A stretch of 32,539 nucleotides of DNA from an uncultured Pelagibacteraceae bacterium (lineage in GTDB: Bacteria > Pseudomonadota > Alphaproteobacteria > Pelagibacterales > Pelagibacteraceae), in NCBI GenBank assembly GCA_902561015.1, contig CACENB010000011.1:1-32539 (forward strand), read 5' to 3'. A program made the translations under genes and the position numbers. A model generated the notes under the pieces. That model had not been told where the DNA came from and did no database searches. It saw nothing but the letters and a program-made list of their open reading frames with translations. Every line of letters starts with the position of its first letter. Within the stretch, counting starts at the first letter, position 1. Shown one piece after another: positions 26,747 through 32,539 of the stretch.

Positions 26747-26881
26747 TTAATTAAAAGTTATAAAAGTTCCAAATAAGATCACGCCCCAACAAGCTACAAT
26801 AGCTGAAAAAATTCCAGTTTTAATTAATGTTGTTTTTTTTTCAGAAAGTATTTGAGGTATTTTTATATTTGGAAGGTGCAT
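26747..26881 (-). CDS. Small membrane protein (44 aa) in the apr operon, function unknown
   Basis: An ATG at 26881 opens 44 codons to TAA at 26747-26749. A polar N-terminus (HLPNIKIPQILSEKKTTLIK) is followed by one hydrophobic segment (TGIFSAIVACWGVILFGTFI, residues 22-41). It fits between orf116 (63 bp upstream) and tauE (22 bp downstream) on the same strand, so it is likely co-transcribed with aprBA. No family is recognised; a small subunit or accessory for TauE or AprM is possible but not shown. Confidence 0.6.
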   Translation of the reverse strand: MHLPNIKIPQILSEKKTTLIKTGIFSAIVACWGVILFGTFITFN

Positions 26882-26944
26882 CTATATTTCTCATACACCC
26901 GGTGGATAAATTGTCAAACTATTATTGAAAAATTAATTCTTTTT

Positions 26945-27295
26945 TTAGTAGATAGTTGCACCAAAAACTTTAACCTCGCCATCCTCTACTCCAAGCACAA
27001 GTCTGCCTAAGAATTCACCTTGGATTTCTTTGTTTGTCTGCTTTATTAATACTGTTATATGATCACCTCTTCTTAGAGTGCCAAATGGCTCATATGTTTC
27101 ATTTAAGTTTACAATTAGTTTGTTATTAGCCCATTGTTTACCTAATTCGACCTCATTAGCTCCGAAAAGCATTTGAGTGGAAAAATCTCTGGTAAAACCG
27201 CCATAATCTTTCAAATTGGAGGATCTAACTAAGTTTTCCCAGAAGGGTTTACCAATTTCGAATATCTCCTCATCTGATTTAGATAATAGATCCAT
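26945..27295 (-). CDS. Uncharacterised 116-aa protein downstream of aprA
   Basis: A soluble, mixed alpha/beta-looking protein of 116 residues without signal peptide or membrane segment. It starts with an acidic helix (LLSKSDEEIFEIGKPFWENL) and ends with strand-like segments (ITVLIKQTNKEIQGEFLGRL, then VEDGEVKVFGATIY). The pattern of an N-terminal helix, WENL and Gly-rich C-terminal strands resembles NTF2/SnoaL-like folds in a general way, but I do not recognise the family. It lies 23 bp after aprA in the same orientation. No metal or cofactor motif is obvious. A role in sulfite or APS metabolism is suggested only by context. Confidence 0.75.
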   Translation of the reverse strand: MDLLSKSDEEIFEIGKPFWENLVRSSNLKDYGGFTRDFSTQMLFGANEVELGKQWANNKLIVNLNETYEPFGTLRRGDHITVLIKQTNKEIQGEFLGRLVLGVEDGEVKVFGATIY

Positions 27296-27318
27296 TGACT
27301 ACTCTTTATAATATTAGA

Positions 27319-29178
27319 TTAAGAAGCTTTTTTCTTCTCTTTTTCATCAACAATATGATACACGGGGACCTTCTCAAGACTAAATTTACCAGTTTTAGGA
27401 TCCCTTCTGGATACCGTCAAACAATGCCAGTTTTCATCATCTAACTTCATATGATCACCTCTATAATAATATCCTGGCCAACGAGTTTCTTCTCTAAATA
27501 ATGTATGTTCAGTCACACACTGAGAAGTCAGCGCTCTATGCTTTAATTCCCAAGCTCTCATTAATTGATGATAATCTTCAGCTCCTACTTTTTCTAAATC
27601 TTCTTGAAGCCAGTCTAACAATTGCAGAGCTTTTTTTAATAAGTTTCCATTTGTCATATAGTTAGAGGTAATTCCTCCCACATATTCGTCCATAATTTTT
27701 TGAAGTCTTTGTAGACCTTGAATAGGTGAAATATAGCTCGGTGAAACTGTTCCCCCAGTTATTTCGTTTTGAGCAACAGTATAAGTATCTAGAGGTTTAT
27801 AAACAGCTTTTTTGAAGTCATCACATTGTTTATCCGAAACTTTAATTCCGTCTGCTTTTTTGTCCTGTATGTATTTCACTGCTGCTTTGGCTGCTAGTCT
27901 CCCTTCAGTAAATGAGCCTGATGAAAATTTATGAGCGCTTCCACCAACAGTGTCACCAGCTCCAAATAGGCCATCAATAGTTAACATTCGATTATATCCC
28001 CAAAAATATTCAGGTGGAGATAAATCTTCTGGTCCACTCACCCAAGCTCCAGAACACGTTGCGTGTGATCCCATCACATAAGGTTCCGAGGTTGTTAATT
28101 CAGGATTGGTATATTTTGGATCAATATTTTGCGAAGCCCAAACAACAGCTTGCCCAACTGTCATACCTAAAAAATTTTCCCATCCTACGGTCTCTAAATG
28201 TGGATCTTGGAAAGCCTCTTTAGTCACCATGTGGATTGGTCCACCTCCCGCAGCCACTTCTTGAATAAATGCGTGATTTCTTAAACATGTTGGAGTTGGA
28301 TGGTGATCAATATACTCACCTACTAACTCTTTTGTTTGGTCGTACCATTTTTTTTCATAGTTTTCACCATTAGCATTTTGAGTATATGTTTTTAAATGTA
28401 AAAAGTATGCACCAACAGGTCCATAACCATCTTTAAATCTACATAAAACAATTCTATTTTCCATTTGAGTCATCTTTGCACCAGCTGCTATAGGTAAAGC
28501 ATATGCTGATCCATTACTCCACGGCGCGTACCAAGTTCTGCCCATACCCTCACCTACAGCTCTTGGTTTAAATATATGTGATGCTCCACCTGCAGAGACG
28601 ATAACAGCTTTTGCTCTAAACACATGGAAGTCTCCAGTTCTCATATTAAAGCCAACTGCTCCACCAATTCTGTTCTCTTGAGCTTCATCCATTAATAAAT
28701 GTGTAACCATTATTCTATTGTAAATTTTATCGGCAGATTTTTTTGCTGCTTCAGCTACAATTGGTTTATAACTCTCACCATGAATCATAATCTGCCACTT
28801 TCCTTCTCTTAAATATCTTCCTGTTTTTTCATTTTTCATCATTGGAAGACCCCATTCATCAAACATGTGAACAGTCGAGTCTACATGTCGAGCCATGTCA
28901 TATCCTAAATCTTCTCTGACCATTCCCATTAAATCATTTCTGGCATATCTTACATGATCTTCAGGCTGATTTTCATCCCACTGCATACCCATGTAACAGT
29001 TGATGGCATATAACCCTTGAGCTACAGCTCCACTTCTATCGATGTTAGCTTTCTCAACACAAACAATCTTTAAATCTCTACCCCAATGACGAGCTTCGAA
29101 AGTTGCTCCCGTTCCAGCCATTCCACCACCAACAACCAATACATCACACTCTTCATAATGGGTCTTATGTTTGGCCAT
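27319..29178 (-). CDS. aprA: Adenylylsulfate (APS) reductase, alpha subunit
   Basis: FAD-containing catalytic subunit, 619 residues. It interconverts APS and sulfite plus AMP in the cytoplasm. The FAD-binding motif VLVVGGGMAGTGATFEARHW is at 13-32, and many AprA-typical blocks are present, such as RSGAVAQGLYAINCYMG near 48-64, GGASHIFKPRAVGEG near 195-210 and FGAGDTVGGSAHKFSSGSF near 405-425. Beside sulfonate desulfonation genes and with no sulfite reductase or sat visible, it most likely runs in reverse, oxidising sulfite to APS. A strong Shine-Dalgarno AAGGAG lies 10 nt upstream of the ATG, inside the end of aprB; the genes overlap by 1 bp (TAATG). Confidence 0.97.
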   Translation of the reverse strand: MAKHKTHYEECDVLVVGGGMAGTGATFEARHWGRDLKIVCVEKANIDRSGAVAQGLYAINCYMGMQWDENQPEDHVRYARNDLMGMVREDLGYDMARHVDSTVHMFDEWGLPMMKNEKTGRYLREGKWQIMIHGESYKPIVAEAAKKSADKIYNRIMVTHLLMDEAQENRIGGAVGFNMRTGDFHVFRAKAVIVSAGGASHIFKPRAVGEGMGRTWYAPWSNGSAYALPIAAGAKMTQMENRIVLCRFKDGYGPVGAYFLHLKTYTQNANGENYEKKWYDQTKELVGEYIDHHPTPTCLRNHAFIQEVAAGGGPIHMVTKEAFQDPHLETVGWENFLGMTVGQAVVWASQNIDPKYTNPELTTSEPYVMGSHATCSGAWVSGPEDLSPPEYFWGYNRMLTIDGLFGAGDTVGGSAHKFSSGSFTEGRLAAKAAVKYIQDKKADGIKVSDKQCDDFKKAVYKPLDTYTVAQNEITGGTVSPSYISPIQGLQRLQKIMDEYVGGITSNYMTNGNLLKKALQLLDWLQEDLEKVGAEDYHQLMRAWELKHRALTSQCVTEHTLFREETRWPGYYYRGDHMKLDDENWHCLTVSRRDPKTGKFSLEKVPVYHIVDEKEKKKAS

Positions 29179-29648
29179 TAATAATAAACTCCTTTTTTAA
29201 AAGACTCTTTTGGGACCGATGGTAATTCTTGATTAGTATTTAAACCCTCTGGCTCACTATATAATCTCTGTGAATTAATTTCTCCTTGATTGGGTGTGTC
29301 CCCTTCTGCAAGCTTAGGAATAAATTTTCCCCAAGGTTTAGTTGTTATAGGTGAAACGAAGTTTTTCTCTGTTCCGTTTCTAAATTTTATTTTCCAAGAG
29401 ATAGTTCCTTTTTCTTCTTCTCGTCTAACTCTAACACTGTGACCCATTGGGGCAAAATCAGCATACCCTCTTACATCAATAGCATGATTAGGACATGCTT
29501 TAACACACGAATAACACTCCCAACAAAAGTTTGGTTCAATATTTTTTGCACGTCTAATATTTTCATCAATGTGCATGATATCTGAAGGGCAAATATCTAC
29601 GCAATGACCACAGCCATCACATCTAGTCATGTATACAAAAGTTGACAT
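29178..29648 (-). CDS. aprB: APS reductase, beta subunit (two [4Fe-4S] ferredoxin-like)
   Basis: Electron-transfer subunit of 156 residues. Two [4Fe-4S] sites are complete: Cys10, Cys13, Cys16 and Cys20 in CDGCGHCVDIC, and Cys42, Cys45, Cys48 and Cys52 in CWECYSCVKAC. Trp43 lies where AprB has the conserved Trp between cluster and flavin. The C-terminal arm (residues 70-156, from MGHSVRVRREEEKGTISWKI) wraps AprA in known structures. It starts at 29648 with AAAGGA upstream, 29 bp after aprM, and overlaps aprA by 1 bp. It passes electrons between AprA and AprM. Confidence 0.97.
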   Translation of the reverse strand: MSTFVYMTRCDGCGHCVDICPSDIMHIDENIRRAKNIEPNFCWECYSCVKACPNHAIDVRGYADFAPMGHSVRVRREEEKGTISWKIKFRNGTEKNFVSPITTKPWGKFIPKLAEGDTPNQGEINSQRLYSEPEGLNTNQELPSVPKESFKKGVYY

Positions 29649-29677
29649 AATTTTAATTATCCTTTCTATGTAACATA

Positions 29678-30472
29678 TTAATAGTGTTTTGGCTCTTCTC
29701 TTTTTATACCCAAGCCAAATTGTTCAGGCGCATCAGCTGGTGGAGGTAAATTATCTCTTGATCCATCAGCTTCAGCTAAATTTTTTTGAATAGCAGCTCC
29801 AGGTTTATAAAACATGTGTGCAAATTTTGACCAATACACACCACCAAATAGAATTAAATTAGCTGCAATGAATAAAACTAAAAATAAATAAGACAGACCA
29901 ATTTGTCCATTGAATTGAGTGAAAGACCAAGCCAACCCAAAAGTTGAACATGCAAGCAAAGCTAAGACAAACAAATCAGCTTTAATAATTCTATACCAAG
30001 GATGAGCTTCAGCAGAAACGTCAACTCTTAAAAAAAACCAAAACCAATATCCTCCTAAGCATGTGAGTATTGCTCCGACATGCCAAAGCATTGACCAAGT
30101 TTGAGAACTAGGTTTATCAGCACCTGTATAACAAAAAACTAAAATAGCCGAAGATACCCAAAATAAAATTGTACCATACATTCCTAGAACATGAGCAAGT
30201 CTCCTCTTTCCAAAACCAAGTTCTGAAGTTGTGCCAATATCCACTACTGTTGTTTTAGCAATAACAGAGACTCTTTCTCCTACACCTAGTTTTTTAGTTG
30301 CTGAAAGTTTTGCTTTTTTTGCATTATTAAAAAAATAGGTCAGATTTTTATGATGTATCATTTGAATGACTGTACCGATTACAATCAATAAAATCATAGC
30401 TACAATAAAAGATTGCATTGCCAACGGTGAAATTGACTCTGATAAAATTGAAAAAGGATTATTACTTAACAT
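29678..30472 (-). CDS. aprM: AprM, membrane anchor of APS reductase
   Basis: A 264-residue inner-membrane protein with about six hydrophobic segments (near 19-42, 91-115, 125-150, 165-185, 193-212). It resembles AprM, the QmoC-like membrane protein found with aprBA in sulfur-oxidising lineages that lack qmoABC. It would link AprBA to the quinone pool so that electrons from sulfite can enter respiration. Several His in or near membrane segments (HVLGMYG, MLWHVGAI) could bind haem. The C-terminal 35 residues are polar and cytoplasmic (PPPADAPEQFGLGIKREE). The start at 30472 has AAGG a few nt upstream. It is 98 bp downstream of the HIT gene. Confidence 0.9.
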   Translation of the reverse strand: MLSNNPFSILSESISPLAMQSFIVAMILLIVIGTVIQMIHHKNLTYFFNNAKKAKLSATKKLGVGERVSVIAKTTVVDIGTTSELGFGKRRLAHVLGMYGTILFWVSSAILVFCYTGADKPSSQTWSMLWHVGAILTCLGGYWFWFFLRVDVSAEAHPWYRIIKADLFVLALLACSTFGLAWSFTQFNGQIGLSYLFLVLFIAANLILFGGVYWSKFAHMFYKPGAAIQKNLAEADGSRDNLPPPADAPEQFGLGIKREEPKHY

Positions 30473-30505
30473 TTCCGCCTTTGTTAAATTTTTGAATTAT
30501 ATTAA

Positions 30506-30534
30506 ATTTTATATATTGTGTATCAATAGTTCAA
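30506..30534 (-). promoter_or_regulatory. Possible sigma-70-like promoter for aprMBA
   Basis: On the minus strand, TTGAAC (30534-30529) and TAAAAT (30511-30506) are 17 bp apart, within the 98-bp spacer between the HIT gene and aprM. The -10 box would lie about 34 bp upstream of the aprM ATG. In AT-rich DNA such matches are common, so this is only a candidate; read-through from the HIT gene is also possible since no terminator is visible. Confidence 0.3.
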
Positions 30535-30570
30535 CCTCAAACTAAGGTCAATTTGTCTTTTTATACAAGA

Positions 30571-30969
30571 TTAATTATTTCTTTTATAATGTTGTTTATT
30601 TGGAATAACTGATCTTACTCCACCCTGAGGATTATCAACATCTCCTTCTCTACGAGGAATTAAGTGAAAATGACAATGGAAAATTGATTGTCCGGATACT
30701 TTTCCAATATTTGTCCCTAAATTAAATCCTTTAACTGATTTATCTTTTCTTATTATTTCATTTTTAATTATTTTAATAAGATCATTACAGGCTAGCAATT
30801 CCTCGTTAGATAGATCAAAAAAGTCTATCGTATGTCTTTTAGGAATAATAAGACAATGGTGTTCTGTAACCGGATAAGAGTCATAGCTAGCATATGCAAG
30901 ATTATTATCATGAGTGTATCCTGTTTTTTTAACATTACAAAATAAACAAGGTTCGTTTGGATCTTTCAT
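30571..30969 (-). CDS. HIT family (histidine triad) nucleotide-binding protein
   Basis: A 132-residue cytoplasmic protein of the HIT superfamily. The N-terminal CLFC (Cys8, Cys11) is a zinc-binding feature of many bacterial members. HHCLIIPKRH (37-46) and GQSIFHCHFHLIPR (93-106) are family motifs; the triad is His98, His100 and His102, and His100 is the expected nucleophile that forms a nucleotidyl-His intermediate. HIT enzymes cleave AMP from various nucleoside conjugates, and some hydrolyse or phosphorolyse APS. Position upstream of aprM on the same strand suggests it may consume the APS made by AprBA (inference). It lies 4 bp after the 36-codon ORF and 98 bp before aprM. Confidence 0.92.
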   Translation of the reverse strand: MKDPNEPCLFCNVKKTGYTHDNNLAYASYDSYPVTEHHCLIIPKRHTIDFFDLSNEELLACNDLIKIIKNEIIRKDKSVKGFNLGTNIGKVSGQSIFHCHFHLIPRREGDVDNPQGGVRSVIPNKQHYKRNN

Positions 30970-30973
30970 TCTC

Positions 30974-31084
30974 TTAAAATCTATATGAATTACATTTATT
31001 TATAGCTGTATTATAATGTTTTGAAAGAAACCTAAACTTATCTAAATTTTTTCTTCTGCCTCTATGTTTCTTTGGGTAACTCAT
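30974..31084 (-). CDS. Possible 36-aa basic protein upstream of the HIT gene
   Basis: The ATG at 31084 opens 36 codons to TAA at 30974-30976. The product begins MSYPKKHRGRRKNLDKFRFL and ends NKCNSYRF; it has about 11 Lys or Arg residues, no membrane segment and one Cys. It sits 4 bp before the HIT gene on the same strand and fills most of the gap to the divergent cystathionine-lyase-like gene, which favours a real gene in this compact genome. Without comparison it could equally be a chance ORF in the HIT leader. Confidence 0.35.
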   Translation of the reverse strand: MSYPKKHRGRRKNLDKFRFLSKHYNTAINKCNSYRF

Positions 31085-31157
31085 TTAATCCTATTCATTA
31101 ATTTATTGAATTTTTCATACGGATATAGCATTGTCAGCTTATCATATCAAATTTTTT

Positions 31158-32334
31158 ATGATTAAATCTTTTAAAACGTTCTTAAAACACACCGCAAAAG
31201 ATTTTCACAATCAATCAGTAAATCCTCCTGTTGTAAGGGCTTCGACAATTATTTTTAAATCAATGCAGCATATAAGAAAGACTCAAACTAAAGCAAAAAA
31301 AAAACCTTTAGGAGGTCATTATGATTATGGAAGGCAGGGGACATCGACAACATATATATTACAAAGAATATTAACAAAATTAGAGGATAGTTATCATGTA
31401 TTCACAACACCTACTGGTTTTGGATCAGTTTTTTTAGCAATATTCAGTATTATTAGACCTGGGGATGAAATGTTAGTTGCGGATCCAGTTTATAGTCCGA
31501 CAAGGATTCTTACTCAAAATTATTTAAAAGAATTTAATATAAAAACAGTTTTTTATAATCCTCATGACTTAAAAACATTAAAAAATAACATAACAAAAAA
31601 AACAAAACTGATTTTTTGTAGAAAATCCTGGTAGTAACACTTTTGATTTTCAAGACCTGGGCAAAATTATTTCAATTGCAAAAAAAAACAATATATACAC
31701 AGCTATCGATAATACATGGGGAACTCCATATTATTTAAAACCAATTAAATTAGGATTTGATATGTCAATTGTTTCAGCAACTAAATATTACTCTGGTCAT
31801 TCTGATGTGATGGGAGGAAGTTTAGCTGTAAATAAAAAAGTTTTTAATAAAGTAAAAATGGCTGAAAAAATTACAGGATTAAGACTTGGTCCAGATGATG
31901 CTTACTTAATTACAAGAGGTTTAAGAACTCTTGATGTTAGATTAGATAGACATAGTGAAAATGCAAAAAAAGTAGCAGCTTTTTTATCAAAAAATAAAAA
32001 AATTCAGTTACTCTATCCATTTAAGAAAAATTCAGAAAATTATAGAATGTGGAAAAAATATTACTCAGGAGCGTCAGGTTTAATGGGTTTAAAAATAAAA
32101 TCAAGTAGTGCTAACTCAGTCAAAAAATTTGTAAATTCGCTTAAATTATTTGGTTATGGATATAGCTGGGGTGGATTTGAAAGTTTGGTATTACATCAAG
32201 AATTTAGAGAAACGGGAAAAAGAAAATATATGAATTTGTTAAAAGATGAACATTTAGTCCGATTGCATATAGGACTAGAAGACCCTAAAGACTTAATTCA
32301 GGATATCAAACAAGCGTTAAGATATTTAAAATGA
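31158..32334 (+). pseudogene. metC: Cystathionine beta-lyase-like PLP enzyme, interrupted by a +1 frameshift
   Basis: Cys/Met-metabolism PLP-dependent enzyme; the intact form would cleave cystathionine to homocysteine, pyruvate and ammonia. From the ATG at 31158 the frame reads to KTKLIF and then hits CRKSW-stop at 31632-31634. The run ATTTTTTG at 31611-31618 has six T; with five, the frame continues VENPGSNTFDFQDLGKI and joins the downstream frame that ends at 32334. The corrected protein would be 391 residues, the normal length. All key parts are intact: HYDYGRQGTST, TPTGFGSVF, AIDNTWGTP and the PLP lysine in SATKYYSGHSD. A TTG at 31131 is an alternative start. A sequencing or assembly error, or slippage at T6, is as likely as true gene loss. 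Confidence 0.8.
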
Positions 32335-32539
32335 TTTCTGAAAAATTTTTCCAATCTAAAACTGCAATTATAACCTTGATAGCTGCGTGTTTCGTTGTTC
32401 TAATTTCTTTAGGAGTGAGACAAACTTTCGGACTATTTTTTATGGATTTTAATGAGAGTTTAAATATCAGTAATACCGCGTTTGGTTTTGCCATTGGAAT
32501 GCAAATGCTTATGTGGGGTATCACAGGTCCTATTTTTGG
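32331..32539 (+). CDS. MFS transporter, N-terminal part (cut by window end)
   Basis: The ATG at 32331 overlaps the stop of the preceding gene by 4 bp (ATGA), and the frame is open to the window edge, giving 69 complete codons. The N-terminus has a first membrane span (AIITLIAACFVVLISLGV, residues 12-29) followed by RQTFGLFFMDF and SNTAFGFAIGMQMLMWGITG, the pattern of MFS permeases of the oxalate/formate-antiporter-like group (GVRQTFGLF). The substrate cannot be told from this fragment. Coupling to the metC-like gene suggests co-transcription. Confidence 0.8.
   Translation, partial: MISEKFFQSKTAIITLIAACFVVLISLGVRQTFGLFFMDFNESLNISNTAFGFAIGMQMLMWGITGPIF

Noticed and set aside
31131..31157. TTG start for the cystathionine-lyase-like gene
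   Set aside because: The ATG at 31158 gives the normal family length after frame correction; the extra nine residues have no recognisable value.
31085..31157. Possible riboswitch before the metC-like gene
   Set aside because: SAR11 methionine genes can carry SAM riboswitches, but this 73-bp AT-rich leader shows no stable stem or pseudoknot that I can draw.
1..32539. CRISPR array, IS element, prophage or integrated island
   Set aside because: No regular direct repeats, transposase, integrase or att-like duplications were seen; the one tRNA gene has no partial copy nearby, and base composition looks uniform.

Overview
The window is a strongly AT-rich, very compact piece of bacterial chromosome. 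Gene content and style point to SAR11 (Candidatus Pelagibacter, Alphaproteobacteria): trigger factor-clpP-clpX-lon, aprM-aprB-aprA, xsc, suyAB, spacers often of 0-30 bp, overlapping gene ends and many very small membrane proteins. The assignment rests on recognition of gene families and order, not on a database search. No phage, IS element, CRISPR array or rRNA is visible, and no stretch over 300 bp lacks a gene.

Region 1 (1-5887, minus strand) is a proteostasis operon: tRNA-Leu(UAG), tig, clpP, clpX and lon (lon is cut by the window edge). Region 2 (5941-9458) holds small housekeeping and unknown genes: tiny membrane proteins, a secreted histidine-phosphatase-like protein, a family 5 (UDGb-type) uracil-DNA glycosylase, a YbgC-type thioesterase and a secreted DUF3047 protein.

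Region 3 (9455-18799) has two divergent operons. On the minus strand are a TRAP transporter (dctP, a terminator-like hairpin, dctQ, dctM), an NCS1-family permease and an SDR dehydrogenase. On the plus strand are a GMC flavoprotein dehydrogenase, a TerC-type membrane protein, a second SDR, an M23 peptidase-like protein and a 38-residue protein.

Region 4 (18833-30969) is an organosulfonate and sulfite hub. The minus strand carries xsc followed by a sxtJ-like gene, a DUF5989 gene and a NodU/CmcH-type carbamoyltransferase, all overlapping or about 1 bp apart. Divergent from xsc are suyA, suyB and a YeiH-type exporter. Converging on these is a second minus operon: HIT protein, aprM, aprB, aprA, a 116-residue unknown, a 44-residue membrane protein and a TauE-type sulfite exporter.

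Read together, sulfoacetaldehyde (possibly made from isethionate by the TRAP and GMC pair) is cleaved by Xsc to sulfite and acetyl phosphate, and sulfolactate is cleaved by SuyAB to sulfite and pyruvate. Sulfite can be exported by TauE or oxidised to APS by AprBA with AprM as membrane anchor. No ATP sulfurylase is in the window; the HIT gene upstream of aprM is a candidate for the APS-consuming step. These links are inference from context.

Region 5 (30974-32539) has a 36-codon basic ORF, a cystathionine beta-lyase-like gene broken by one extra T in a T6 run, and the start of an MFS transporter.
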